Below the pieces are notes generated by a model. That model was given only the letters and a program-made list of their open reading frames with translations. It was not told where the DNA came from and did no database searches. This document shows, in pieces, positions 21,047 to 30,084 of a stretch of 64,000 bases of DNA. Each line of letters opens with the position of its first letter. Position 1 is the stretch's first letter. The stretch comes from Xanthobacter tagetidis. Lineage in GTDB: Bacteria; Pseudomonadota; Alphaproteobacteria; Rhizobiales; Xanthobacteraceae. The position numbers and the translations under genes are program-made. The stretch is taken from contig NZ_RCTF01000007.1 of the NCBI RefSeq assembly GCF_003667445.1, positions 1-64,000 on the forward strand, given 5' to 3'.

Positions 21047-21748
21047 TCACACCGACCGCATCAGCCCGCCGTCCACGCGCAGGTTCTGGCCGGTGATGTA
21101 GCCGGCGCCCTCCGAGAGCAGGAAGGCGACCGTGGCGGCGATCTCGGCTGAGGTGCCGTAGCGGCCCATGGGGACGCCGGCGCGGCGCTCTTCGGTGGCG
21201 GGCAGACTGTCGATCCAGCCGGGCAGCACGTTGTTCATGCGCACGTTGTCGGCGGCGTAGGCGTCGGCGAACAGCTTCGTATAGGCGGCGAGCCCGGCGC
21301 GGAACACCGCGGAGGTGGGAAACAGCGGGCTCGGCTCGAACGCCCAGGCGGAGGAGATGTTGACGATCGCCCCGCTCTTCTGCGCCGCCATCACCGGGGC
21401 GACAAGGCGGGTGGGCCGCACCACGTTCAGGAAATAGGTGTCGAGGCCCGCGTGCCAGGCCTCGTCGGTGATCTCCAGGATCGGCGCGCGCGGGCCATGG
21501 CCCGCGCTGTTCACCAGCGCGTCGATGCGGCCATAGGCGGACAGCGTCGCGTCCACGAGGCGCTTCAGGTCGTCGTTCGACTGGTTCGAGCCGGTGATGC
21601 CGATGCCGCCCAGCGCCTTGGCGAGCACCTCGCCCTTGCCGGACGAGGAGAGGATCGCGACCCGGTAGCCGTCCGCCGCGAGGCGGCGCGCGCAGGCCGC
21701 CCCCATGCCCGAGCCGCCCGCCGTGACGATGGCTACCTTCTCACCCAT
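21047..21748 (-). CDS. Short-chain dehydrogenase/reductase family protein, atypical active site
   Basis: 233 residues with a Rossmann fold. The nucleotide-binding motif is TAGGSGMGAACARRLA (TGxxxGxG type), the NAG-like motif is VNSAGHGPR, the Ser is in NISSAWAF, and the C-terminal GYITGQNLRVDGG is standard. Where YxxxK is expected, the sequence reads FPTSAVFRAGLAAYTK: aligning on the following helix puts Ser at the Tyr position and Arg at the Lys position. The protein may therefore bind a nucleotide without normal hydride chemistry, or use a shifted residue. It is monocistronic, with no partner gene to suggest a substrate. Confidence 0.85.
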   Translation of the reverse strand: MGEKVAIVTAGGSGMGAACARRLAADGYRVAILSSSGKGEVLAKALGGIGITGSNQSNDDLKRLVDATLSAYGRIDALVNSAGHGPRAPILEITDEAWHAGLDTYFLNVVRPTRLVAPVMAAQKSGAIVNISSAWAFEPSPLFPTSAVFRAGLAAYTKLFADAYAADNVRMNNVLPGWIDSLPATEERRAGVPMGRYGTSAEIAATVAFLLSEGAGYITGQNLRVDGGLMRSV

Positions 21749-21874
21749 GGATCTGCCTCCCCGTGCGCCGCGCGCGGCAGCGATGTCGGCGGCGCCCGCG
21801 AGCGGGCCGCGCCGGTTCTCATGTCCCGTTCTATCGGATGTCGCGCGGTCCGCCGAGGGGCCGCGGCCGCTCCC

Positions 21875-22681
21875 CTACCGCGTCGCCGCCCGCACGATCG
21901 CCTCGGCCACCAGCTCCGGCATGCACAGGCGGGCGTCCATGCCCTTCAGAGCGGGGTCGGCGGAGCGGTGCAGCCAGTTTGTCGCCTGGTATTGCTGCAC
22001 CACGTTCATGCCCTGCCGGTCGGACAGGGCGTCGATCTGGTCGACCATGCGGCCGTAGAGATGCTCGTGCGGCACGCCGGCGATGAACGGAGGGTCGATC
22101 AGCACGAGGTCGATGTTGCGGCCTTTCAGCCAGTCTGCCGCACGGCCGAGCGTGCGGGCGAAGGCGTCGGCGTCGGTGGCGGCGAGCGCGTCGCCGGTGC
22201 CCACCTGCCAGATGATGAGGTCCGGCTGGACCCGATCAACCGCCCCGCGCAGGCGCTCGAAGTCGTCGTCCACCAGCCCGCGCGAGGGGCCTTCGTCGAC
22301 AATCGAGAAGCGGATGTCCGGCAGGCGCCGGTTCAGCTCCAGCTCGAGGCGGGTGCGCTTCTTCTGCGACAGGGCCTGGCGCTCGGGATTCGGCCCCAGC
22401 AGCAGGATGCGCACCGGCGCCGAGCGGTCCACGAGGCGCTCGGTGCGTTTCAAGTCGCTGTCGAAGGTCAGGAAGATGTCCGGCACCCGGCATCCCTTGG
22501 AGATGTCGGCGTGCGCGGGCAGGGACAGTGGCAGCGGCAGGAGGAGGCAGAGCGCCAGCGCGCCGGCGCGCGCCGCCCGCGTCAGCCGGCCGGGCCGGCG
22601 ACGGTCGTCTGCACGCTTGCGGGCGCAGATGCCGGCGCTGCCGCCGGTCGGGTGCCGGTCCTGAGGCCCCGGCGGTGCCAT
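21875..22681 (-). CDS. Exported SGNH/GDSL-like protein, partner of OpgC
   Basis: Downstream of and overlapping opgC. The first in-frame ATG (22681) would place 32 residues before the hydrophobic signal segment (ARAGALALCLLLPLPLSLPAHA). A CTG at 22585-22583, overlapping the opgC TGA as CTGA, would give 236 residues with a normal signal peptide and may be the true start. The mature protein has the SGNH-like alternation VRILLLGPNPERQ, DLIIWQVGTGDAL and NIDLVLIDPPF, but the block I Ser and block V His are not evident. Acyltransferases of the OpgC/AT3 type often work with an SGNH domain, so a role in glucan acylation is possible. Confidence 0.6.
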   Translation of the reverse strand: MAPPGPQDRHPTGGSAGICARKRADDRRRPGRLTRAARAGALALCLLLPLPLSLPAHADISKGCRVPDIFLTFDSDLKRTERLVDRSAPVRILLLGPNPERQALSQKKRTRLELELNRRLPDIRFSIVDEGPSRGLVDDDFERLRGAVDRVQPDLIIWQVGTGDALAATDADAFARTLGRAADWLKGRNIDLVLIDPPFIAGVPHEHLYGRMVDQIDALSDRQGMNVVQQYQATNWLHRSADPALKGMDARLCMPELVAEAIVRAATR

Positions 22682-23745
22682 TCGAGTGTCCATGCCACGA
22701 GCCACTGGACGAAAACGCCCACACCTACGATTAGCAGGTCGTAGAGGAAGGCACCATCGAAGCCCGGCCGCGTCACCTGCGCCGCGAGGCTCAGAACGGT
22801 GCCGACGCAGAATACGGGCAACGCCTGGCGACCCAGAAGGCCCACCGGCTCGCAGAGGCCGGGCCGCGCCTTCAGCCAGCGCTCCACGGGCAGGCGCGAG
22901 ACGCAGTAAGCGAGCGCCAGCACGTGCAGCAGCCGCGGCAGGGCGAGGTTGGTCTTGTCGAAGTCCCACAGGAAGGCCGGCAGCGGCGAGAGATCGAGCG
23001 CCACCGGAAAGCCCATCATCGCCCAGGCCATGGCGACGACGAGATAGGCCGGCGCCACGATGTCCAGAACCCGGCTCGGCGCCGGGCGCGCGCCGCGGTC
23101 CAGCACCGCGCCGATGGCAAGGCCGCAGGTGAAGAGCAACTGCCAGGCGAACGGATTGAAGTACCAGCGCCCGGTTCCCGGCCAGACCGGCAGTTCCAGG
23201 CCGGCCAGCTGGGTGGCGAGATAGAGCGCGGTGGAAACGCCGAGCGCGAGCGCGATGCTGGTGCGCGCCAGAAGCAGCAGGAGCGGGCACAGCACCAGCA
23301 GCGCCACATACAGCGGCAGGATGTTGAGATAGGCCGGCTGGAAGCTCAGAAGGCCGATGCCAACGAGCGATTCCAGCGGGAACAGGTTCACCAGGTCGAG
23401 GTGGAAAAGCTCCAGCATGCGGCTGTCCGCGGTGAGCACCACGAAGCCGCCCACCACCACCACCGCCACCACCACGAGCGCGAGATGCGCCACATAGAGA
23501 TGGAACGCCCGCAGCATCACCCGCATGGTGGTCCCGAGCAGATCTCCCCCGGCCGCCGGCCGCAGATAGGCGAAGGCGGCGGAGATGCCGGCCAGCAGCA
23601 CGAACAGCTCGGCGGCGTCCGAGAAACCGAAATTGCGGAAGGTGTAGGGCGACAGGAAGTGGCCGGGCACATGGTTGACGAAGATCGTCAGCAGGGCGAA
23701 GCCCCGCCAGAAATCGATGCTGACCAGTCGTCCTCCCGGCTGCAC
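22582..23745 (-). CDS. opgC: OpgC-family glucan succinyltransferase/membrane acyltransferase
   Basis: Inner-membrane acyltransferase that in related bacteria adds succinyl groups to periplasmic glucans. The GTG at 23745 is preceded by cagggaggaacaccagg, giving 387 residues; longer frames to 23886 lack a site. The N-terminal motif IDFWRGFALLTIFVNHVPG with its conserved Asp and His is the OpgC signature; RNFGFSDAAELFVLLAG follows. About ten membrane segments are visible, and the cytoplasmic tail is Pro/Ala-rich. The following SGNH-like gene overlaps the 3' end. No glucan synthase genes (opgG/opgH, ndvB) are in the window. Confidence 0.88.
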   Translation of the reverse strand: MQPGGRLVSIDFWRGFALLTIFVNHVPGHFLSPYTFRNFGFSDAAELFVLLAGISAAFAYLRPAAGGDLLGTTMRVMLRAFHLYVAHLALVVVAVVVVGGFVVLTADSRMLELFHLDLVNLFPLESLVGIGLLSFQPAYLNILPLYVALLVLCPLLLLLARTSIALALGVSTALYLATQLAGLELPVWPGTGRWYFNPFAWQLLFTCGLAIGAVLDRGARPAPSRVLDIVAPAYLVVAMAWAMMGFPVALDLSPLPAFLWDFDKTNLALPRLLHVLALAYCVSRLPVERWLKARPGLCEPVGLLGRQALPVFCVGTVLSLAAQVTRPGFDGAFLYDLLIVGVGVFVQWLVAWTLEWHRRGLRTGTRPAAAPASAPASVQTTVAGPAG

Positions 23746-23926
23746 CCTGGTGTTCCTCCCTGCCTCGGCCCGAACGGCCGGCACCCCGGATTTGGAGCGC
23801 GTCCGGTCAACGAGGCGACGCGGCACAAGGTTCCCCGCGAATGTGGCACCGCGAGGACGCACTGCAGCATCCCGCGGCCGATCCACAGAAGCGGGCGGAA
23901 CAGGGCAAATGCCGGGTTAAGGGCAG

Positions 23927-24847
23927 CTACTCGGCTGCCGCCTTGGCGCCGGGAACGGGCGGGAGGCCGTTCATGGCCGCCACCGCGTCGGCGAGCAGCG
24001 GCACGTTCTTCGCCCCATAGCCCAAACCCTCGGCGGCGGCGTAGAGGTTCTTCACCGTCGCGCTCACGAAGGCCGCCGCGCCGATATTGGTGGCGAGGCT
24101 GGTGACGTAGCGCATGTCCTTGTGGGCATTGGAGATGGCGAAGCGGTGGCTGTTCTCGTTGCCGTCCAGCGCATAGCCCATGAAGGTCTGGTAGAAGCCG
24201 CAATCCATGCGCCCGCCGCGGATCACGGTGTCGAACACCTGCGGCGTCACCCCGGCCTTGGCGGCGATGGCGAGCGCCTCGGCATAGAGCGCGCCATAGC
24301 CGAGCGAGAGGAAATTGTTGATGAGCTTCATGGTGTGGCCCGCGCCTGGCGCGCCCACCCGCACGATCCGGCTGGCGAAGGCCGCGACGGCCGGCTCGAT
24401 CACGGCGAAGGCGGCATCGTCCGCGCCCACCATGGCGGTGAGGGCGCCGGTCTCCGCCTGAACCGGCGTGCCGCCGAGGGGGGCATCGCAGAAGGCGATG
24501 CCCATCGGCGCGAGTTCCGCGGCCAGCGCCTGGGTCAGGGTGGGCTCCGAGGTGGAGCAGTCGACGATGTGCAGCCCCGGCTTGGCGCCGGCGAGCAGCC
24601 CGCTCGGCCCGCGCAGGATCGCCTCCACCTGCGGCGCGCCGGTCACGCACAGGAAGACGATGTCGCTCGATGCGGCAAGGTCCGCCGCGCTGCCCGCCTC
24701 CGACGCGCCCCGGGCGATGAGGTCGACCACCGGTCCGCGGTTGCGATGACCCAGAACGGAGAGGGGAAAGCCCTTCTCCACCAAGCATTTCGCCATGCCA
24801 TGCCCCATCAGCCCGACGCCAACGAAGCCGATCCGCGCCTTGTCCAT
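23927..24847 (-). CDS. 3-hydroxyisobutyrate dehydrogenase-family oxidoreductase
   Basis: Predicted soluble NAD(P)-dependent beta-hydroxyacid dehydrogenase of 306 residues. The cofactor motif is IGFVGVGLMGHGMAKCLVEKG; substrate-side motifs are DAPLGGTPVQAETGALTAMVG and GAGHTMKLINNFLSLG with the catalytic Lys in MKLINN. Substrates in the family include 3-hydroxyisobutyrate, tartronate semialdehyde, glyoxylate and sulfolactaldehyde; none can be chosen here. It is divergent from a LacI regulator with a likely operator between them, which suggests induction by a sugar-like compound and favours a sugar-acid role. Confidence 0.85.
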   Translation of the reverse strand: MDKARIGFVGVGLMGHGMAKCLVEKGFPLSVLGHRNRGPVVDLIARGASEAGSAADLAASSDIVFLCVTGAPQVEAILRGPSGLLAGAKPGLHIVDCSTSEPTLTQALAAELAPMGIAFCDAPLGGTPVQAETGALTAMVGADDAAFAVIEPAVAAFASRIVRVGAPGAGHTMKLINNFLSLGYGALYAEALAIAAKAGVTPQVFDTVIRGGRMDCGFYQTFMGYALDGNENSHRFAISNAHKDMRYVTSLATNIGAAAFVSATVKNLYAAAEGLGYGAKNVPLLADAVAAMNGLPPVPGAKAAAE

Positions 24848-24886
24848 TCCCGACCTCCCCGTGAAAAGCTCTTTTGGTCCTGCGTT

Positions 24887-24899
24887 CTAAATCGTTTAG
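24887..24899. promoter_or_regulatory. Putative LacI-family operator
   Basis: The inverted repeat CTAAATCGTTTAG (arms CTAAA/TTTAG around TCG) lies in the 104-base divergent gap, 40 bases from the dehydrogenase start and 53 bases before the LacI-family gene. A central A-N-C-G-N-T is typical of operators read by this family, so autoregulation plus control of the dehydrogenase is a reasonable inference. Confidence 0.45.
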
Positions 24900-24951
24900 C
24901 ATGTGACAAGGCGCTGCGCGATGCGCGAAACAACCCTTCAAAGGGGGGAGC

Positions 24952-26007
24952 ATGGAGGACACGAGGAGCGCCCAGTTGGGGAAGGTCACCCTGCAGCGCC
25001 TGGCGCTGGAGCTGGGCCTGTCCACGGCGACCGTCTCGCTCGCCTTGCGCGACAGCCCGGTGGTGGCGGAGATCACGCGCCTCAGGGTGCAGGAGGCGGC
25101 CCGCGATCGCGGCTACGTGGCGAACCGCAGCGCCGCGGCGCTGCGCACCGCCCGCACCAACATCGTCGGCGTCGGCCTGCACGACATCGTCAACCCGTCC
25201 TTCACCGAGCTGCTCGCCGCCATCGAGGACGCGCTCTCGGCGGCCGGCAAGACGGTGCTGCTCGGCGTCAGCCAGGAGGACGTGGCGCGCCAGACCCGCA
25301 CCCTCGGCACGCTCGCGGAGTACCGTCCGGACGCCTTCATCGTCTCGCCCGCCGCCCATACCCGCGTCGAGGACCTGAAGGCGCTCGCCGCCACCGGCAT
25401 CGCCGTGGTGCAGGTGACGCGCGAGATCGAGGGGTCAGGCTTCGACTTCGCCGGCTCGGACGACCGCGCCGGGGTGGCGCTCGGCGTCACCCATCTGGTG
25501 GAACTGGGCCACCGCCGCATCGGCATGATCGGCGGGTTCAGCGCCATCTCCACCGGCCGCAAGCGGCTCGCCGGCTACCAGGCCGGGCTCAAGGCGGCGG
25601 GCATCCCGTTCGATCCCGCGCTGGTGATGGAAGGCCCGGGCCATCGCGAGGAGGGGCGGCGCGCCATGATGCGCCTCCTGGCGCTGGAGGAGCCGCCGAC
25701 CGCCGCGGTCTCGTTCAACGATCTGTCCGCCTTCGGCGCGCTCATGGGGCTCCAGGCCGCCGGGCTGACGGCCGGCCGCGACTTCTCGCTGGTGGGCTAT
25801 GACGACATCGCGGAGGCGGCCCTGTGGCATCCCTCCCTCACCACGGTGCACACCTTCATCCCGGAATACGGGCGCGCCGCGGCGCAGCTCGCTCTGGCCC
25901 GCATGGCCGACCTCTCCCGGCCGGTGGAGCGGGTGGAGCTTCCGCCGCGCCTCGTGGTGCGCGACACCACCAGCGCCCCGGTGCCGGTGAAGCGCCGGCC
26001 GCTGTGA
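24952..26007 (+). CDS. LacI-family transcriptional regulator
   Basis: 351 residues starting from an ATG after ggggggag. The N-terminal LacI helix-turn-helix is VTLQRLALELGLSTATVSLALRDSPVV with the hinge helix NRSAAALRTART; the rest is a periplasmic-binding-protein-like effector domain (NIVGVGLHDIVNPSFTELL through YDDIAEAALWHPSLTTVH). It is a sugar-responsive repressor or activator. The neighbouring divergent dehydrogenase and the palindrome between them are the only visible targets. A tRNA/rRNA methyltransferase gene follows 10 bases downstream, perhaps in the same message without functional relation. Confidence 0.92.
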   Translation: MEDTRSAQLGKVTLQRLALELGLSTATVSLALRDSPVVAEITRLRVQEAARDRGYVANRSAAALRTARTNIVGVGLHDIVNPSFTELLAAIEDALSAAGKTVLLGVSQEDVARQTRTLGTLAEYRPDAFIVSPAAHTRVEDLKALAATGIAVVQVTREIEGSGFDFAGSDDRAGVALGVTHLVELGHRRIGMIGGFSAISTGRKRLAGYQAGLKAAGIPFDPALVMEGPGHREEGRRAMMRLLALEEPPTAAVSFNDLSAFGALMGLQAAGLTAGRDFSLVGYDDIAEAALWHPSLTTVHTFIPEYGRAAAQLALARMADLSRPVERVELPPRLVVRDTTSAPVPVKRRPL

Positions 26008-26017
26008 CGGCGGCGCC

Positions 26018-26848
26018 ATGATCGTCGCGGTGACGTCGGCCGACGACGTGCGCATCGCCGCCTTCCGCGACGTGCGCGAGCGCGACCTCGTGGGGCGCGG
26101 CAGCGGCTTCATGGCCGAGGGCGAGGTGGTGCTGCGTCTGCTGGCGCGCCACATGGCCCGCACCGGAGCGGCGGGCGCCGGGCACCGGCTGGAGGCGCTG
26201 CTGATCTCGCAGCGGCAAGCCGACCGGCTTGCCGGCCTGCTGGCGAGCCTGCCGGACGACCTGCCAGCTTATGTGGCGCCGCAGGCGGTGATGGACGACA
26301 TTTCCGGCTTCCCGATCCATCGCGGCGTGCTGGCGCTGGGGCGCAGCCATCCGGCTCGGGATGCGGGCGCGCTGCTCGATGCGCTCGGCCCGCGCGCGGT
26401 GGTGGTGGCGGCGCTCGGCATCACCAACCATGACAATATGGGCGGCATCTTCCGCAATGCCGCCGCCTTCGGTGCCGGCGCGGTGCTGATCGACCGCGCC
26501 TCGTGCGATCCGCTCTACCGCAAGGCGATCCGCGTCTCGGTGGGGGCGAGCCTCACGGTGCCGTTCGCGCGCGTGGCCGATGCGGGCGCGCTGCTGGACC
26601 TCCTGGCGGCGCGCGGCTTTGCCGCCCTCGCGCTCTCGCCGTCCGGTGCCGAGCGGCTCGCCGACGTGGTGCCGCCGGCGCGGGTCGCGGCGCTGTTCGG
26701 CACCGAGGGGCCGGGCCTGCCCGCGGACATCCTGGCCCGCACGCGTACCGTGGCGATCCCCATGGCGCGGGACTTCGACAGCCTCAACGTCGCCACCACC
26801 TGCGGCATTGTCCTGCACCACCTCGCGCAGGCGGGGCGCGTGGACTGA
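26018..26848 (+). CDS. TrmH/SpoU-family RNA 2'-O-methyltransferase
   Basis: 276 residues. The SPOUT domain occupies the C-terminal half with the three knot motifs: NHDNMGGIFRNAAAFGAGAVLID (motif 1, conserved Asn and Arg), FGTEGPGLPADIL (motif 2) and IPMARDFDSLNVATTCGIVLHH (motif 3, with SLNV). The N-terminal part is the L30e-like substrate-binding domain (GFMAEGEVVLRLLAR). Whether it modifies 23S rRNA or tRNA cannot be told. The start MIVAVTSADDVRIAAF is only 10 bases after the LacI gene. Confidence 0.9.
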   Translation: MIVAVTSADDVRIAAFRDVRERDLVGRGSGFMAEGEVVLRLLARHMARTGAAGAGHRLEALLISQRQADRLAGLLASLPDDLPAYVAPQAVMDDISGFPIHRGVLALGRSHPARDAGALLDALGPRAVVVAALGITNHDNMGGIFRNAAAFGAGAVLIDRASCDPLYRKAIRVSVGASLTVPFARVADAGALLDLLAARGFAALALSPSGAERLADVVPPARVAALFGTEGPGLPADILARTRTVAIPMARDFDSLNVATTCGIVLHHLAQAGRVD

Positions 26849-26858
26849 CGCTTATGCC

Positions 26859-27584
26859 TCAATCCTGGGTGGTGCTCTCCCAGTTCGCGTGGGTGACGCC
26901 TCGGGTGCGGGCGAGGCCGGCCACCACCTGGTCCAGCTCGTCCGGGTCGACCGAGGTGCTCACCAGCCGCGCCACCAGCTCCACCGCATCGCCCTGGACC
27001 GAGGAGGTGACGTCGCCCACCGGGTAGGACGCCGCCTGCAGCGCCTTGATGAGCGCCTCGCGCACCTCGGCGACCGCATGGGCATCGGCGGTGAGGTGCA
27101 CCTCGTAGCTCAGCTCCGAGGACCGCGCGTTCAGCGGCACGCGGTCGATGGCGCCCGCGAGCGGGCGCAGCAGCGTGTTTCCGGCGATGATGATGAAGGT
27201 GATGAGCAGCGCCTCGGCCAGCATGTCCGAGCCGGTGCAGGCGCCCACCGCCGCCGAGCACCACAGCGTCGCCGCCGTGTTGAGGCCGCGGATGTTGAGG
27301 CCTTCCTTCATGATGACGCCGGCGCCGAGGAAGCCGACGCCGGTGATGACGTTCGCCACCACGCGCAGCACATCCGTGGTGGTGCCGATGCGCGCGGCGA
27401 GGTCGGTGAAGGCGGCGGCGCCCACCGCCACCAGCACGTTGGTGCGCAGGCCCGCGGTGCGCTGGCGGTACTGGCGCTCGGCGCCGATCAGCGTGCCGAG
27501 CACGAACGCTGCCCCGAGGCTGACGACGGTGTCGGCGAAGTCCGTGCTGCTGAAAGTCTCGATGAAACGCAACGCCGCCCCCAT
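26859..27584 (-). CDS. MgtC/SapB-family inner-membrane protein
   Basis: 241 residues. The N-terminal half has four or five membrane helices with the MgtC signature FVLGTLIGAERQYRQRTAGLRTN, VGAAAFTD, and TGVGFLGAGVIMKEG with NIRGLNTAATLW; the C-terminal 80 residues are a soluble ACT-like domain. MgtC helps survival at low Mg2+ and inhibits F1Fo ATPase in pathogens, while many environmental homologues are uncharacterised. It is convergent with the SpoU gene. No Mg2+ leader is apparent upstream. Confidence 0.9.
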   Translation of the reverse strand: MGAALRFIETFSSTDFADTVVSLGAAFVLGTLIGAERQYRQRTAGLRTNVLVAVGAAAFTDLAARIGTTTDVLRVVANVITGVGFLGAGVIMKEGLNIRGLNTAATLWCSAAVGACTGSDMLAEALLITFIIIAGNTLLRPLAGAIDRVPLNARSSELSYEVHLTADAHAVAEVREALIKALQAASYPVGDVTSSVQGDAVELVARLVSTSVDPDELDQVVAGLARTRGVTHANWESTTQD

Positions 27585-27674
27585 CCTTGCGTCCTGCCGG
27601 CTGCCACCGCGCCGTTTCCGCCGCGCCCTGCCATCGGCGTCCGGGCGCCGGCTGGCAAGGAGTTCTCATGCGCC

Positions 27675-28088
27675 TCAGCCCAGCGGGGCCGCCAGCATCC
27701 AGCGATGGCCGAACGGATCGCCAAGGACGGCGAAGCGGTCGCCCCAGAACGCGTCGCACGGCGCCATCTCTCCCGTGCCGCCTGCCGCGAGCGCGCGGGC
27801 AAAGGTCGTGTCCACGTCGGCGGCGACCGCCAAAGCGAGGGCAACCGAGACGCAGGCCCGCGCCCCCGGCACGGGAGCGATCGCGCCGTTGCCGAACTCG
27901 GGGAAATCGTCGGACAGCATCACGACCCCCGCGCCGATCCTCAGCCGCGCATGCAGCACCCTGAGGCCGTCCTCGGCCATCATCCTGATGGTTTCCTCGG
28001 CGCCGAACGCCTGTCGATAGAAGGCGATCGCATCGGGCGCGGAGCCCACCGTGAGATAGGGGATCACGGATCCTGTCGCTTCCGCCAT
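27675..28088 (-). CDS. VOC-family (PhnB/glyoxalase-like) protein
   Basis: 137 residues from the ATG at 28088; the frame remains open far upstream but only as antisense to leuC. Two beta-alpha-beta-beta-beta units: VIPYLTVGSAPDAIAFYRQAFG and DVDTTFARALAAGGTG with DAFWGDRFAVLGDPFGHRW. The last motif is the PhnB-type end. Members are metal-dependent or metal-free small enzymes or binding proteins; the function here is unknown. Confidence 0.82.
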   Translation of the reverse strand: MAEATGSVIPYLTVGSAPDAIAFYRQAFGAEETIRMMAEDGLRVLHARLRIGAGVVMLSDDFPEFGNGAIAPVPGARACVSVALALAVAADVDTTFARALAAGGTGEMAPCDAFWGDRFAVLGDPFGHRWMLAAPLG

Positions 28089-28496
28089 GTTCGCGCCCTC
28101 TCCCCGGCGCCGCCGCCCATCCGGCGCGCCCAGCGGAACCGGAGCATCAGTCGGGTTTCCTGACAAGGGGATGTCACGGTCGGGGACCAAACGGCGTCGC
28201 TGCGGTGCAAGATTGTCGCCGCATAGTGGAACTGCTACAAACCGCTTATGTCCATGACCGTGCCCGCTTCTCCCTGGTCCCGGGCGGCCTTCTGCGCCGC
28301 CGGACCGTTCGCGCGCACCACGATGGAATTTGCCGCGGTGCCCGACCATGTGCGTCTGCCCGGCCGTTTCTTCGGACGCTTCACCACCGCCGCCTCGGCG
28401 GTGCTTCGTCGCTGACGTCCTTCCCGACTTCCCCGCACTGAGATCATCCGCCCGGCCGCATTCGCGCGCGCGGGCATCCTTAAGGGACACAGACCC
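28089..28496. other. 408-base gap before leuC
   Basis: No gene I can support. A 55-codon frame at 28247-28414 on the plus strand has no ribosome site and no recognised product; it is not Leu-rich, so it is not an obvious attenuator peptide. At 28161-28176 there is the inverted repeat TGACA-N6-TGTCA, a possible operator for leuC or the VOC gene. The leuC ribosome site is taaggga, about 10 bases before its ATG. Confidence 0.35.
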
Positions 28497-29921
28497 ATGA
28501 ACGCACCCGTCGGCGGCCCCCGCACCCTCTACGACAAGATCTTCGACGACCACGTGGTCGAGCGCCAGGACGACGGCACCTGCCTGCTCTACATCGACCG
28601 CCACCTGGTGCACGAGGTGACGAGCCCGCAGGCCTTCGAGGGCCTGCGCGTGACCGGCCGCAAGGTGCGCGCACCGGACAAGACGCTCGCCGTGGTGGAC
28701 CACAACATCCCCACCACCGACCGCACCCTGCCGAATCCGGACCCGGAGAGCGTGGCGCAGATCGCGGCGCTGGCGGAGAACGTCAAGGAATTCGGCATCG
28801 AATACTATGACGGCTTCGACAAGCGGCAGGGCATCGTCCACGTGATCGGCCCGGAGCAGGGCTTCACCTTGCCCGGCACCACCATCGTCTGCGGCGACAG
28901 CCACACCTCGACCCACGGCGCGTTCGGTGCGCTCGCCCACGGCATCGGCACCTCGGAGGTGGAGCACGTGCTCGCCACCCAGACGCTGATCCAGAAGAAG
29001 GCGAAGAACATGCGCGTCACGGTCGACGGCACGCTGCCGGAGGGCGTGGGCGCGAAGGACATCATCCTGTCGATCATCGGCACCATCGGCACCGCCGGCG
29101 GCACCGGCTATGTGATCGAATATGCCGGCGACGCCATGCGCGCCCTCTCCATGGAGGGGCGAATGACGGTGTGCAACATGTCCATCGAGGGTGGCGCGCG
29201 CGCCGGCATGGTGGCGCCCGACGAGAAGACCTACGCCTATCTCGAAGGCCGCCCCAAGAGCCCGAAGGGCGCCGACTGGGACGCGGCGCTGCGCTACTGG
29301 GACACGCTGCGCACCGACGAGGGCGCCTATTTCGACACCGAGCTGAAGCTCGACGCGGCGCGCCTGCCGCCCATCGTCTCCTGGGGCACCAGCCCGGAGG
29401 ACGTGATCTCCGTGGACGGCATGGTGCCGGACCCCGAGCAGATCGCCGACGAGGTGAAGCGCGCCGCCAAGCACCGGGCGCTGGCCTATATGGGCCTCAC
29501 CGCGGGCACCAAGATCACCGATATCGCCCTCAACCGGGTGTTCATCGGCTCGTGCACCAACTCGCGCATCGAGGACCTCAGGACGGTGGCGAAGATCGTG
29601 GCCGGCCAGAAGGTGAACCCGAACGTCGCCGCCATGATCGTGCCCGGCTCCGGCATCGTGAAGGAGCAGGCGGAGGCCGAGGGCCTCGACAAGATCTTCC
29701 TGGCCGCGGGCTTCGAGTGGCGTGAGCCGGGCTGCTCCATGTGCCTCGCCATGAACGCCGACCGCCTGTCGCCGGAGGAGCGCTGCGCCTCCACCTCGAA
29801 CCGCAACTTCGAGGGCCGGCAGGGTCCGCGGGGCCGCACCCACCTCGTCTCGCCCGCCATGGCGGCCGCCGCGGCGATCGCGGGCCGCTTCGTGGACGTG
29901 CGGACCTGGCCGCAGGCCTGA
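28497..29921 (+). CDS. leuC: 3-isopropylmalate dehydratase large subunit LeuC
   Basis: Aconitase-family [4Fe-4S] enzyme converting 2- to 3-isopropylmalate in leucine synthesis, working with LeuD. 474 residues, usual length. Motifs: [21 protein letters not shown], cluster Cys in [13 protein letters not shown] and in [14 protein letters not shown], and the end region [20 protein letters not shown]. leuD lies 1.6 kb downstream in the same direction, separated by three other genes, so the two are probably not one compact operon. Confidence 0.97.
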   Translation: MNAPVGGPRTLYDKIFDDHVVERQDDGTCLLYIDRHLVHEVTSPQAFEGLRVTGRKVRAPDKTLAVVDHNIPTTDRTLPNPDPESVAQIAALAENVKEFGIEYYDGFDKRQGIVHVIGPEQGFTLPGTTIVCGDSHTSTHGAFGALAHGIGTSEVEHVLATQTLIQKKAKNMRVTVDGTLPEGVGAKDIILSIIGTIGTAGGTGYVIEYAGDAMRALSMEGRMTVCNMSIEGGARAGMVAPDEKTYAYLEGRPKSPKGADWDAALRYWDTLRTDEGAYFDTELKLDAARLPPIVSWGTSPEDVISVDGMVPDPEQIADEVKRAAKHRALAYMGLTAGTKITDIALNRVFIGSCTNSRIEDLRTVAKIVAGQKVNPNVAAMIVPGSGIVKEQAEAEGLDKIFLAAGFEWREPGCSMCLAMNADRLSPEERCASTSNRNFEGRQGPRGRTHLVSPAMAAAAAIAGRFVDVRTWPQA

Positions 29922-29988
29922 CGTTTTCGAAGGTAGCAGGAGGCCGCCGGCGGGGCCGGCGGCGCTGTCCGGGAGTGTTGCAAAAGAA

Positions 29989-30017
29989 AAACGGGCAACC
30001 AAAAGGGTCGCCCGTTT
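29989..30017 (-). terminator. Rho-independent terminator of the micropeptide gene
   Basis: Stem AAACGGGC/GCCCGTTT with further pairing inside; read on the minus strand it is followed by TTTTTCTTTT, a good U-tract. It sits 68 bases past the stop of the 39-codon gene on the minus strand. On the plus strand the trailing T-run is short, so it may end leuC transcripts only weakly. Confidence 0.7.
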
Positions 30018-30084
30018 CAATCACAAGATCGTGAAATCTCTGCCTTTGGGAACGGTCTCTCGGCCGTTCGCCGCTCCGCTCTCC

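Noticed and set aside
28247..28414. 55-codon frame upstream of leuC, considered as a leader peptide
   Set aside because: No ribosome site and no run of leucine codons; no attenuator hairpins seen.
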